Positions 56,427 through 64,000 of a stretch of DNA of 64,000 nt are shown here, one piece after another; the stretch's first letter is position 1, and each line of letters begins with the position of its first letter. A program made the translations under genes and the position numbers. A model generated the notes under the pieces. That model was not told the origin of the DNA. It searched no databases and saw only the letters and a program-made list of their open reading frames with translations. The DNA lies in assembly GCF_009821115.1 (NCBI RefSeq), contig NZ_VYTY01000007.1, forward strand, positions 1-64,000, in the 5' to 3' direction. The stretch is from Nitrincola alkalisediminis (GTDB taxonomy: Bacteria > Pseudomonadota > Gammaproteobacteria > Pseudomonadales > Balneatricaceae).

Positions 56427-56894
56427 ATGTCCGAATATTTTGCTTTAGTGAAATGGGGTCGTGGTAAGGATGAACCCTTCGTCGACAATAAATATAGCCG
56501 TGGCCATGTATGGGAGTTTGATGGGGGTGTTACTGTACCTGCTTCATCGTCACCCCATGTAGTGCCTTTACCTTATTCGGTTGAAGCAAATGTTGATCCC
56601 GAGGAAGCGTTTATTGCCTCCTTGTCGAGTTGTCATATGCTTTTTTTTCTATCAATTGCAGCCAAAAAAGGCTATGTGGTGGAAAGCTATTCTGATGATG
56701 CTAAGGGCATCATGGAAAAAGATGGATCAGGGAAGATATCCATGACCAAGGTTACGCTCCGCCCGAAGGTAGAGTTTTCAGGGGATCGGATTCCCTCAAG
56801 AGATGATCTTGAAAAAATCCACCATCTTTCTCATGAACAATGCTTTATTGCTAACTCGGTAAAAACAGAGGTCAGCACAGAAATTATCACTTAA
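56427..56894 (+). CDS. OsmC-family peroxiredoxin-like protein
   Basis: 155 aa. One redox Cys lies in LSSCHMLFFLSIAA and the second in HEQCFIANSVKTE, the Cys pair of OsmC/Ohr thiol peroxidases that use organic hydroperoxides. Lies between an SDR and a DinB remnant. Confidence 0.9.
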   Translation: MSEYFALVKWGRGKDEPFVDNKYSRGHVWEFDGGVTVPASSSPHVVPLPYSVEANVDPEEAFIASLSSCHMLFFLSIAAKKGYVVESYSDDAKGIMEKDGSGKISMTKVTLRPKVEFSGDRIPSRDDLEKIHHLSHEQCFIANSVKTEVSTEIIT

Positions 56895-56972
56895 CTAAGC
56901 CGGTCAGAAGGTATTCCTAGGGACAATTGACTGCTCACGAACGCTAGACCCATATTAAAAGGAGAGTATTAC

Positions 56973-57098
56973 ATGCTTGCAGTTCAGGCTAGAGATATGG
57001 CGGCCTATAATCGCTGGATGAACCAGCGGATGTATACCGTGTGTTCAGAGCTTTCTGATACTGAACGTAAAAAAGATACAGGCGCTTTTTTAACGTAG
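56973..57098 (+). pseudogene. DinB-family N-terminal fragment
   Basis: 41 codons from ATG 56973 with AGGAGAG upstream: RDMAAYNRWMNQRMY matches the conserved start of DinB-type helical proteins (AxYNxWMN), then TAG after KKDTGAFLT. The remaining ~130 residues are missing, so this is a truncated gene whose start signals survive. Confidence 0.65.
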
Positions 57099-57125
57099 GA
57101 TTATCAGTTAGGCCAAGAGGTCGTG

Positions 57126-57752
57126 ATGAATATACTTGAAATAGTTGTTCTATTTGCCGTGATGGTAATGTTAGCACTGGTTCCTAGCACTAGTGTGGCC
57201 TTAGTTATTGCTCGTTCTTCAACCGCTGGATTTTTAAATGGTGCCGCTGTTTCAGTTGGCATCGTACTCGGAGATCTTATTTTCGTTTTTCTGGCCATTT
57301 TCGGAATGACGGCGCTGGCAGAAGTGATGGGTGGTTTTTTCCTGATTCTAAGATATATGGCTGGTGCATATCTAATCTGGTTTGGCATCAGCCTTTTGCG
57401 GTCGAAGGCTAGGGCGCAGGTTTCTGTCGGTCACTCAGCCTCGACATTGTCAACAAGTTTTCTGGCAGGTTTAATTCTGACACTTGGCGATGTAAAGGCC
57501 ATTCTCTTCTACGCAAGTTTGTTTCCTGCTTTTGTTGATTTGACCACACTGAATACTTCAGACGTTATAGTGATTAGCCTTTTAACGGTGTTTGCAGTGG
57601 GTGGTGTAAAATTGTTCTATGCCTATTCTGCTAGCAAAATCGTATCCTTACCGGGTGTCCTAAAACGACAGAAAAAGGCGTACCCTGCTATGAAGATCGC
57701 ATCGGGTGGTGTTCTGGTAGGTGCCGGTGTCTATCTTATAATGAAGACTTAA
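57126..57752 (+). CDS. LysE-family transporter
   Basis: 208 aa from ATG 57126 (GTG 57123 also possible). Six hydrophobic helices; the LysE-type N-terminus here is ALVPSTSVALVIARSS in place of the usual TPGP, and the middle motif is LTLGDVKAILFYASLFP. A divergent member of the family compared with the exporter at 48549. Ligand unknown. Confidence 0.82.
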   Translation: MNILEIVVLFAVMVMLALVPSTSVALVIARSSTAGFLNGAAVSVGIVLGDLIFVFLAIFGMTALAEVMGGFFLILRYMAGAYLIWFGISLLRSKARAQVSVGHSASTLSTSFLAGLILTLGDVKAILFYASLFPAFVDLTTLNTSDVIVISLLTVFAVGGVKLFYAYSASKIVSLPGVLKRQKKAYPAMKIASGGVLVGAGVYLIMKT

Positions 57753-57884
57753 TGTGCGACTTGAGATAGAGACGCATGTAGCACTGGCTTCCAGACACAT
57801 AATGCTACTGCTCGTATCGCATTCTAAGAGGTTTAAAAGTGATAATTGATGCGGATTTTTCTACACTAACAAGTGACTAACCTT

Positions 57885-57955
57885 AGGAAATAACCTGTCC
57901 TACAGGCAGCTTCATATTTTTATCAAATAGTCCTAACATTGACCTGAGGAATATC
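57885..57955. repeat. 71-bp direct repeat, copy 1
   Basis: Matches 59136-59206 inside the downstream AraC gene at 69 of 71 positions (differences at 57901 and 57943). Copy 1 lies in non-coding DNA. The rest of 57753-58105 contains only the predicted small RNA unit. Confidence 0.9.
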
Positions 57956-57974
57956 GTTTGGCTGTAGGGTGTTC

Positions 57975-58003
57975 TTGACAACTTTGCGGAAGTGTATCAT
58001 TAT
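57975..58003 (+). promoter_or_regulatory. Strong sigma-70 promoter candidate
   Basis: TTGACA (57975-57980), a 17-bp spacer and CATTAT (57998-58003). A perfect -35 box with ideal spacing. It leads into a short transcript ending at the terminator 58057-58085. Confidence 0.55.
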
Positions 58004-58009
58004 TAGAAC

Positions 58010-58085
58010 ACAACTCAGCCCTGTACGCAGAGATTTAGTTCTCTGGCTGTTAGGGTGAAAAAACCGGCCTAGTGTCGGTTTTTTC
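58010..58085 (+). ncRNA. Candidate small RNA
   Basis: Between the promoter and an intrinsic terminator, ~76 nt without ORF. Predicted fold: CAGAGA/TCTCTG hairpin enclosed by CCCT/AGGG, then terminator GAAAAAACCG (58057-58066) with CGGTTTTTTC (58076-58085). No known RNA family is recognised. Alternatively it is the leader of the NYN gene that begins 21 bases after the terminator. Confidence 0.5.
58057..58085 (+). terminator. Intrinsic terminator before the NYN gene
   Basis: Ten-base perfect inverted arms (GAAAAAACCG and CGGTTTTTTC) with a GCCTAGTGT loop; ends in a T6 run. Confidence 0.8.
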
Positions 58086-58105
58086 GCATTCAAGGATTAG
58101 AATTT

Positions 58106-58795
58106 GTGCGAACAGCATTTTTTATCGATGGTTATAACCTTTTCTATGGTCTTTTAGCTGGTACGGGATACAAGTGGCTTGATCTTCCTAGTCTGCTGTC
58201 ATCTGTTGCACGAATAGAAAATCCAGCATTTGAGCCCATATCTTTCCATTATTTTACCTCGCCAGTACAGCCTAAACTTTCGACACGTGGAATCCAGTCA
58301 AAAGAGGCCCAAGATACGTACATCAGAGCGCTCAAAGCAAAGGGGGTTGAGGTAATCCTAGGACGACATCGACTAGATCCAGCTAAAGCTCCACGATTTG
58401 TTGATAGAAATACGCCTCCATCTCGTCAGGATCAAGTTGATATATGGAGACTCGAAGAAAAAGAAACGGATGTCAATATTGCTATTAGTATGTACCGAAT
58501 GGCAGCAAAGCAAACAGTTCTTCCTATTGAAGAACGTATACGTCACATGGTTCTTGTATCAGGTGATACGGATATGCAGCCTGCATTAAAAGCGATCCGT
58601 GAAGACTTTCCTGATATGCATATTGGAGTTATTCTCCCTCATCGTGAAAATATTCCGCGTTGTGTTCCAGGGTCGCTCAATAACTACGCACACTGGCTTC
58701 GACGTCATATCAAGTTTTCTGAGTTGCAAGATAACCAGTTTCCGACTAGAGTTCCCACAAATAAAAAACCCGCTACAAAACCTGTTTATTGGTAA
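58106..58795 (+). CDS. NYN (PIN-like) domain protein
   Basis: 229 aa from GTG 58106. The NYN ribonuclease acidic residues are visible in FFIDGYNLFYG (first Asp plus Asn), EEKETDVNIAISMYRMA and LVSGDTDMQPAL, the LabA/DUF88-like pattern. Probably a metal-dependent RNase. The segment is bracketed by the two copies of a 71-bp repeat, hinting that it arrived by an insertion or duplication event. Confidence 0.82.
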   Translation: MRTAFFIDGYNLFYGLLAGTGYKWLDLPSLLSSVARIENPAFEPISFHYFTSPVQPKLSTRGIQSKEAQDTYIRALKAKGVEVILGRHRLDPAKAPRFVDRNTPPSRQDQVDIWRLEEKETDVNIAISMYRMAAKQTVLPIEERIRHMVLVSGDTDMQPALKAIREDFPDMHIGVILPHRENIPRCVPGSLNNYAHWLRRHIKFSELQDNQFPTRVPTNKKPATKPVYW

Positions 58796-58972
58796 CGACA
58801 GGGGCGGTTCGATGGCTCTGCTAATCAAGCGTATGATTGGTGTTCTAATAACAAGATTCGTTATGCTGTTGAGTCTCCAAAAAATAAGAATGAGGACGGT
58901 TGCCTACATGGAGCAAAGGAGTCAACACGATAAGCCTAAGCAACTGCTTACCACATTCAGGGCCTGCATCTT

Positions 58973-59779
58973 ATGGAAAAATTAATAGACGCAGCAAAAG
59001 TCGCGCTGCAAGAGAGGGATCAGCTACCTTTCTCGGTTTACTCATCCGTCAAGGAGCAGCGGATCGTCAATGTTCCTATCATAAAGCCATTATTAATTTG
59101 TGTGCTGAATGGATGTAAAAAGCTTGGGAGTCAGCAGGAAATAACCTGTCCAACAGGCAGCTTCATATTTTTATCAAATAGTCCTAACATTGACTTGAGG
59201 AATATCTCTCAAGGCAATGAGTATTTTGCTCTAGTAATTGAATTTGACTATAGTGATTTTGATTGTTTTAGTTACCAAGGACCCAGTACAGAAACCTACT
59301 TTCAAGGTCGTATTGATTCAACTTTAGAAAATACTCTGCAGCAGTTTATCGAGTGGTCCACCTTTATGCCATCCAGTTTTTGGGCGCTTCGAAAAAAGGA
59401 GATGCTTCAAGTCATTTATCATCTGGGTTATAAGCAGGTAAGTACCATAATAGAACCGCCGAGCCTTAGTCATAAGCTACATAATATTATTAGTGCTCAT
59501 GTTTCTAGTGATTTGAGTGTGGAAACTCTGACGGAAAAGCTCGCTATGAGTGAATCAACTTTACGCAGAAAACTAAATGCAGAAGGAACCAGTCTTCAGG
59601 TCATTAAAGATAGAGTTAAGTTAGGCTATGGTCTTCATTTGGTTCAAACCAGCCTTGATCCAATTGGACGGATTGCAGAGAGATGTGGCTATCAGTCCCA
59701 ATCGCGTTTTACTGAAAAGTTTAAACACCTTTTTGGGATCACTCCGACAGACCTGCGAAAAACAAAGGTGCACGATTAG
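58973..59779 (+). CDS. AraC-family transcriptional regulator
   Basis: 268 aa. N-terminal ~165 residues form a ligand-type region (TCPTGSFIFLSNSPNIDLRN); the C-terminal ~100 carry two HTHs, LTEKLAMSESTLRRKLN and IAERCGYQSQSRFTEKFK, closing with the family's FGITPTDLRK. Residues ~55-78 are encoded by copy 2 of the 71-bp repeat (59136-59206). Target genes unknown; the downstream YbhB-like gene is a possibility. Confidence 0.85.
   Translation: MEKLIDAAKVALQERDQLPFSVYSSVKEQRIVNVPIIKPLLICVLNGCKKLGSQQEITCPTGSFIFLSNSPNIDLRNISQGNEYFALVIEFDYSDFDCFSYQGPSTETYFQGRIDSTLENTLQQFIEWSTFMPSSFWALRKKEMLQVIYHLGYKQVSTIIEPPSLSHKLHNIISAHVSSDLSVETLTEKLAMSESTLRRKLNAEGTSLQVIKDRVKLGYGLHLVQTSLDPIGRIAERCGYQSQSRFTEKFKHLFGITPTDLRKTKVHD
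59136..59206. repeat. 71-bp direct repeat, copy 2 (inside the AraC gene)
   Basis: Near-identical to 57885-57955. Being in frame within a complete regulator gene, this is probably the source copy. Confidence 0.9.
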
Positions 59780-59868
59780 GGCGAATAAATGACGGTTTTC
59801 GTGCTATTTCGATGAGGGGGGTAGGCAATACTATAAGTGCTCTTACTTCACGAGTTATGGAGACTCTT

Positions 59869-60429
59869 ATGAAACGCAACGAAAACAAACAGGCCATCTG
59901 CTTTTTAGCCTTGTTATTGTCAGGTACTGCATTGGCTGATTCATTTACTCTGTCCAGTGCTGATATAACGCACGGCGAGTTTATGAGCAAGGCCCAAGAG
60001 TATCAGGGTTTTGGTTGTGAAGGAGGCAATCTATCACCACAGCTTTCTTGGTCTGGTTCACCTGAAGGCACAGAGGCCTTTGCGATTACAGCCTACGATC
60101 CAGACGCGCCGACAGGAAGTGGTTGGTGGCATTGGCAAATAATTAATATTCCTAAAAATACGACAGAGTTACCTGCTGGAGCGGGGGATTTGAGTAAAAA
60201 CCTGTTCCCTGAAGGCAGTGTCCAAATCAGCAACGACTATGGCGTTACTGGCTTCGGCGGCGCGTGCCCTCCACAAGGGCACGGGGTGCACCGTTATCAA
60301 TTTACGATACATGCCCTGTCTACAACACTCGAACTCCCTGAAAATGCGTCGGGTGCGTTAACAGGTTATATGATCAATGCACATTCTTTGGCCTCAAGCA
60401 CGATCGAGGCTTTATATAAGCGCGATTAA
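59869..60429 (+). CDS. YbhB/YbcL-type (Raf kinase inhibitor-like, PEBP) exported protein
   Basis: 186 aa from ATG 59869 (TGGAG upstream). Signal peptide ~1-20 ending TALA-D. PEBP marks: GNLSPQLSWSG, AYDPDAPTGSGWWHW and CPPQGHGVHRYQF. Periplasmic; ligand-binding role unclear. Confidence 0.9.
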   Translation: MKRNENKQAICFLALLLSGTALADSFTLSSADITHGEFMSKAQEYQGFGCEGGNLSPQLSWSGSPEGTEAFAITAYDPDAPTGSGWWHWQIINIPKNTTELPAGAGDLSKNLFPEGSVQISNDYGVTGFGGACPPQGHGVHRYQFTIHALSTTLELPENASGALTGYMINAHSLASSTIEALYKRD

Positions 60430-60537
60430 CATTTAATACATCTCGTTAATTTAGCTTTCCTTCCGGGCAATAGTGCTAATCGATTGACATGTCTAGCACT
60501 ATTCGCCTTGATCTCGTGACACATTCGCATCGAGTGT

Positions 60538-61470
60538 TTACGCATCTCGGATTCGGCTTGCCCGGTAAGCCCCTAATCCGATGAGTAACATTCCCAATAC
60601 GGCCGCAAGGCTCAGTGACTCGCCCAATAAAGGAATAGCGGCTAAACCCGTTAACACTGGTGTGAGAGCACCAATGGCTGAGGTGTTTTCAGCCCCAATG
60701 CGGTTGATTGCAAAACCATATGAAAAACCTGCCAGTAAACCGGCCAGAAGAGCCTGTGTGACTAACTGAGTCGCAATTTCTTGTGAGGAAGCGGTGGTAA
60801 TACCTGTTTCATACCAGCCCATAAGTGCAAGAAACGCGAGCACACCACAGGATAAACAACAGAGTAAACCCGCTGCAGCAAGAGGTGGAAGTCCTGCAAC
60901 TCGTAAACTAACTGTAAATAAAGCCCAGCAAAAGCTTGCACCCAACAAGAGTAGGTCACCTTTGAGTACTTGCAGGTCGCCTTGATATAACGAGTGACTC
61001 ATTAACACGGCCACTCCAAGGGCCACCCAACTCAGCCCCCAAAAGCGAGCGGGGTGTAAGGGTTGTTTATAAATTAACACCGCCATTGCCGTGACAAACA
61101 AGGGAAAGGTGCCGGGAATCAATAAACCCGCATGAGCTGCAGGTGCGTATTGAAGCCCCGTTGAACTTAGGTAAAAGAAAGGTACACCAGCACCAACCAG
61201 CATGCCAAGCAGATACCTGAAACGCGTATTGCGAATCTTTTCACGATGACGCCAAACAAAGGGCAACAAGACCAAGGCTGGCACTAAATAACGCATCACG
61301 GCTAAGTCAAACGAGGTGAGTTGTCCTGACGCGGATAAACGCACCGAAATTAACCAGCCTGACCAGATAGACACCGTGATCAGGGCAGCTAACACACCCA
61401 TGTAAAAGTCTTTCCCTTGTGTCAGGACGCGATAATCAGCGGAAGGTTTGGATGGAGTTGATGCGCTCAT
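60538..61470 (-). CDS. EamA-family (DMT) exporter
   Basis: 310 aa with ten hydrophobic helices in two EamA repeats. Conserved elements: IWSGWLISVRLSASG, RYLVPALVLLPF and the second repeat's TPVLTGLAAIPLLGESL. Likely an amino-acid or metabolite exporter. Divergent from the Lrp-type gene at 61630, which probably regulates it. Confidence 0.88.
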   Translation of the reverse strand: MSASTPSKPSADYRVLTQGKDFYMGVLAALITVSIWSGWLISVRLSASGQLTSFDLAVMRYLVPALVLLPFVWRHREKIRNTRFRYLLGMLVGAGVPFFYLSSTGLQYAPAAHAGLLIPGTFPLFVTAMAVLIYKQPLHPARFWGLSWVALGVAVLMSHSLYQGDLQVLKGDLLLLGASFCWALFTVSLRVAGLPPLAAAGLLCCLSCGVLAFLALMGWYETGITTASSQEIATQLVTQALLAGLLAGFSYGFAINRIGAENTSAIGALTPVLTGLAAIPLLGESLSLAAVLGMLLIGLGAYRASRIRDA

Positions 61471-61559
61471 TGAATAACACCTTACTAAAATGAGCCTGTA
61501 TTATGATGCTAACATGCAGCGCATGTCCTTGCGAATTGATCTATCGAAATTCAGTTTTA

Positions 61560-61574
61560 TGGCATAAAATGCCA
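61560..61574. promoter_or_regulatory. Palindrome in the DMT/Lrp intergenic region
   Basis: TGGCAT-AAA-ATGCCA is a perfect 6-bp inverted repeat, and a second ATGCCATTTT half-site occurs about 25 bp downstream, before the Lrp-type gene. AT-rich, spaced half-sites are usual for Lrp/AsnC regulators. Confidence 0.45.
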
Positions 61575-61629
61575 ATTGTTTTTCTATTTTTAATGATAAA
61601 TGCCATTTTTGAAAACTGAGGCTTTTTTG

Positions 61630-62097
61630 ATGAAACTGGATGGGCTGGATTATCGAATTCTGGATCAGTTACAAGCGAATGGGCGTCTAACGAATGTAGA
61701 GCTGTCCGACAAGGTGAATTTATCCCCCTCGCCGTGTTTGCGTCGTGTTAAGCAATTGGAAGAAGAGGGCGTTATTCTAGGGTATCGCGCATCACTTAAT
61801 CGCGTTGCGCTGGATTTAGGCATGACCGTGTTTGTTGACCTACGTTTAGGCCATCATGGTGACCAAGCCAGTAGCCAGTTTGAAGCGTCTGTACTGGCCA
61901 TGCCAAACGTGATTAGTTGCTACTTAGTCTCCGGTACCGCAGATTATCGGCTTGAGGTCGTGGTTAAAGATCTACAGCATTACGAGCTTTTGCTTCGACA
62001 AATACAAATGCTGCCGTTTGTGAAAGACATTCACAGCAACTTTGTCATACGTGCGGTAAAAGGTGAGTCTCCCTTACCTTTAAATACTCCGACCTGA
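61630..62097 (+). CDS. Lrp/AsnC-family transcriptional regulator
   Basis: 155 aa from ATG 61630 (GAGG upstream); ATG 61600 would add ten residues. N-terminal HTH (LDYRILDQLQANGRLTNVEL and NLSPSPCLRRVKQLEEEG) and a C-terminal RAM sensor domain (YLVSGTADYRLEVVVKD). Divergent from the DMT exporter. Its last 18 bases overlap the convergent MerR-type gene. Confidence 0.92.
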   Translation: MKLDGLDYRILDQLQANGRLTNVELSDKVNLSPSPCLRRVKQLEEEGVILGYRASLNRVALDLGMTVFVDLRLGHHGDQASSQFEASVLAMPNVISCYLVSGTADYRLEVVVKDLQHYELLLRQIQMLPFVKDIHSNFVIRAVKGESPLPLNTPT

Positions 62098-62547
62098 GCC
62101 AGGATGAACCCCGCGTAAGTGTGATGAGCACTTCTCTGTGGAGCCTTGTGTTTGGTCTGAACTCAAGCCGGCAAGGATCTCGCATGCATCTATATTTTTT
62201 TCGGTCACACAACGTTGCCTTAAACTCTCTAGCGTGTCTTTGAGCAAGGTAAGTGAGGCGATACGCTCCGTCACATGCGAAATATGTTCATCCAATAATC
62301 GGTTGACCTGATCGCAGCGCATGTCAGGCTGATCCTTGTAACGTAAGAGTTGACGGATTTCCGCTAAACTCATATCAAGATTACGACAGTTACGAATAAA
62401 CAAAGCGCGCTCAAGATGACTGTCTTGATACCAACGGTAATTATTGTCACCTCGATAGGGGGCGGGAAGCAGCCCTTCTTTCTCCCAATAACGCAGAGTT
62501 TCTACTGGGCACTCAATCCGTTTAGCAAGTTGACCAATGCTGAGCAT
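62080..62547 (-). CDS. cadR: MerR-family Cd/Pb-responsive regulator (CadR/PbrR-like)
   Basis: 155 aa from ATG 62547 (GAGGAG upstream). MerR HTH at ~1-40 (IGQLAKRIECPVETLRYWEKEGLLP), a dimer coiled coil, and metal-site cysteines in MRCDQVN and DACEILAGL, as in CadR/PbrR; the third Cys is shifted downstream (TEKCSSH). A matching dyad lies between it and the P-type ATPase gene. Confidence 0.85.
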   Translation of the reverse strand: MLSIGQLAKRIECPVETLRYWEKEGLLPAPYRGDNNYRWYQDSHLERALFIRNCRNLDMSLAEIRQLLRYKDQPDMRCDQVNRLLDEHISHVTERIASLTLLKDTLESLRQRCVTEKNIDACEILAGLSSDQTQGSTEKCSSHLRGVHPGSGRSI

Positions 62548-62562
62548 ATTTTCTCCTCGGGC

Positions 62563-62598
62563 TTGACCCTGAAGTAACTTTAGGGTTTTTACTATAGT
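62563..62598 (+). promoter_or_regulatory. MerR-type operator-promoter of the metal ATPase gene
   Basis: The 21-bp dyad ACCCTGAAGT-A-ACTTTAGGGT (62566-62586), complementary at 9 of 10 pairs, sits just after TTGACC (62563-62568). Candidate -10 boxes TACTAT (62590) or TATAGT (62593) give an over-long 21-24 bp spacer, the hallmark of promoters that MerR-type activators untwist. Confidence 0.8.
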
Positions 62599-62622
62599 GA
62601 TAAAACCCAAGGAGATCCAGAA

Positions 62623-64000
62623 ATGTCGAACTGTTGCGGCTCATCAGCCTGTTCTAGTAATCAAACAGCAAGCCATGCGCTTGCGCAAGTCAGCCCCATA
62701 CCCTATGTCAAACTGTCATTCGCGGGTGGTGCTGCTTTGCTAGCGGAAGTGATTGAATGGACATTGCCGGGATGGGGCTGGATCAGTCTTATGTTGGCGT
62801 TGGTGGCGATTGCGTTGTGTGGAACAGAGGTACTCAAGCGAGGTTGGCTGTCGCTCCTTAAACTCGACTTAACCATTAATGCTTTAATGAGCTTAGCGGT
62901 CACTTGCGCACTGTTGATTGGCCATTGGGCGGAAGCCGCAATGGTGTTAGTGCTGTTTACCTTGGCTGAGTGGATTGAAGAAAAGTCAGTTGAACGTGCT
63001 CGCCATGCGATTCAGAGCGTATTGTCTCTGGCACCGGATACCGCTCGGGTCTTGATGGACGATGGACACTGGCAGAGCCTTCCGGTGACACAGGTAAAAA
63101 TTGGTCAGCGTGTACAGGTGCAGCCAGGTGAGAGAATTGGTTTGGATGGCCGCATTTTGAAGGGGCACACGTTTATTAACCAAGCCGCGATCACGGGTGA
63201 GAGTCTGGCGGTTGAAAAACAATTGGGCGATTCGGTGTATGCAGGAACCTTGAATGAAACCGAGTTGTTTGAGTTTCAAGTGACAGCTGAGGCGTCGAAT
63301 ACGATGCTGGCACGAATTATTAAGCGTGTAGAGGAGGCGCAAGCGGATAAGGCTCCTACACAACGTCTGGTTGATCAGTTTGCGCGCATCTATACCCCGA
63401 TTATCTTTTTCATCGCCTTGGCGACGGCGCTCGTACCGCCTGTTTTGTTCGGGGGAGCCTTTTTGGATTGGCTTTACAGAGCACTTGTTTTATTAGTCAT
63501 TGCCTGTCCTTGTGCGTTGGTTATTTCTACGCCTGTTACGATTGTCAGCGGCCTTGCCAGAGCAGCGCGCTTAGGGATTTTGATTAAAGGCGGGAGTCAT
63601 TTAGAGGCAGGCAGTCGGCTCAATCGCGTGGCATTTGATAAAACCGGAACCCTGACACAGGGACAGCCAGAGCTAAGATCCTTTAAAAACCTCAGCGGGA
63701 TGCCAGATGAAGACGTGCTGCGGCTAGCTTCTAGTATCGCTCAGCATTCAAGCCACCCTGTTTCAAAAACGCTGACGTTGGCGCATGTCGGTGAACGCTT
63801 GACGGTAGAGTCCCTGATTGCATTGCCAGGCCAAGGTCTTCAAGTGGCACTTAACTCGCATCGATATGGTTTGGGCAATGACCGTCTAGCGCACGCCATG
63901 AATGTGCCCCTAGAAGCCTATACTGCCGATGTTGCAAGGATCGAATCCCAAGGTGAATCCTGTGTATTACTAATAGAAGATGCTCGTGTTTTGGGACTGT
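62623..64000 (+). CDS. zntA: Heavy-metal P1B-type ATPase (Zn/Cd/Pb exporter), 3' end beyond window
   Basis: 459 codons visible, open to the window edge. ATG 62623 is preceded by AAGGAGA. The N-terminus has a short Cys-rich stretch (SNCCGSSACSS) instead of a ferredoxin-like HMA domain. Then come the membrane helices, the A-domain ITGES motif, the CPC metal site in VIACPCALVISTPV, and the phosphorylation motif FDKTGTLT. CPC with this regulator fits Zn2+/Cd2+/Pb2+ efflux. The N-domain begins before the cut. Confidence 0.9.
   Translation, partial: MSNCCGSSACSSNQTASHALAQVSPIPYVKLSFAGGAALLAEVIEWTLPGWGWISLMLALVAIALCGTEVLKRGWLSLLKLDLTINALMSLAVTCALLIGHWAEAAMVLVLFTLAEWIEEKSVERARHAIQSVLSLAPDTARVLMDDGHWQSLPVTQVKIGQRVQVQPGERIGLDGRILKGHTFINQAAITGESLAVEKQLGDSVYAGTLNETELFEFQVTAEASNTMLARIIKRVEEAQADKAPTQRLVDQFARIYTPIIFFIALATALVPPVLFGGAFLDWLYRALVLLVIACPCALVISTPVTIVSGLARAARLGILIKGGSHLEAGSRLNRVAFDKTGTLTQGQPELRSFKNLSGMPDEDVLRLASSIAQHSSHPVSKTLTLAHVGERLTVESLIALPGQGLQVALNSHRYGLGNDRLAHAMNVPLEAYTADVARIESQGESCVLLIEDARVLGL

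Noticed and set aside
58030-58060. tRNA-like cloverleaf arm near the small RNA candidate
   Set aside because: One anticodon-like stem but no T-arm consensus or acceptor pairing; the terminator directly follows.
1-64000. CRISPR arrays, rRNA operons, prophage or a complete integron
   Set aside because: No regularly spaced repeats, rRNA sequence, phage structural genes or integron integrase were seen.

Overview
The window looks like a chromosomal segment of a marine-type gammaproteobacterium, probably Oceanospirillales or a relative. The evidence is an EF-P/EarP (arginine-rhamnosylation) pair, a carboxynorspermidine-type polyamine pathway, a proVWX betaine transporter, a hut operon, and a prokaryotic pepsin homologue of the kind reported from marine gammaproteobacteria. 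Genus cannot be fixed from this sequence. No rRNA, tRNA, CRISPR array, integrase gene or replication origin was seen.

Layout. 1-4.8 kb: end of etfA, a MocR regulator divergent from a PNPOx-fold flavoprotein with a striking inverted repeat between them, an FAD monooxygenase and an unknown gene. 4.85-11.3 kb: histidine utilisation operon hutI-hutG-hutU-hutH followed by its GntR repressor hutC; a 26-bp HutC-like palindrome overlaps the -10 box of hutI. 11.4-15.5 kb: PH-domain membrane protein and proV-proW-proX. 15.6-19.8 kb: carboxynorspermidine decarboxylase and synthase, GTPase YlqF, a basic coiled-coil protein, and trxC.

19.9-31.6 kb is an accessory, lower-GC island. It holds four orphan genes (two HNH nucleases, a HEPN/AbiU2-like protein, one unknown) separated by decayed IS1182-like elements that all lie in one orientation. 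Each element's right end sits directly against a GTTAG/ATTAAG core, and one complete attC-like site is visible. The best reading is a decayed integron cassette array (no integrase here) whose recombination sites were repeatedly hit by IS elements. An IS110-type element with disrupted transposase, group II intron fragments, an ISAs1 remnant, small membrane-protein genes and a DUF924 gene fragment make up the rest.

31.6-41.8 kb: LysR-dsdA, a GFA enzyme, and a compact three-gene module read as a type VI secretion adaptor (DUF4123), a Cys/His amidase-like effector and a membrane-anchored immunity protein; then hydrolase, acetyltransferase, exonuclease and DUF924 genes. 41.8-48.5 kb: efp, earP, pdxH, rlmF, a PAS-GGDEF cyclase, and a pepsin-like aspartic protease fused to an avidin-like domain, the most unusual single protein in the window. 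48.5-64 kb: a LysE exporter with divergent GlxA-type regulator, stress and detoxification genes (ArfB, MsrAB, OsmC, VOC, SDR), an RTG-type class A beta-lactamase, a candidate small RNA with its own promoter and terminator before a NYN-domain gene, AraC, a YbhB-like protein, a DMT exporter with divergent Lrp regulator, and a CadR-like regulator divergent from a Zn/Cd/Pb P-type ATPase that runs off the end.
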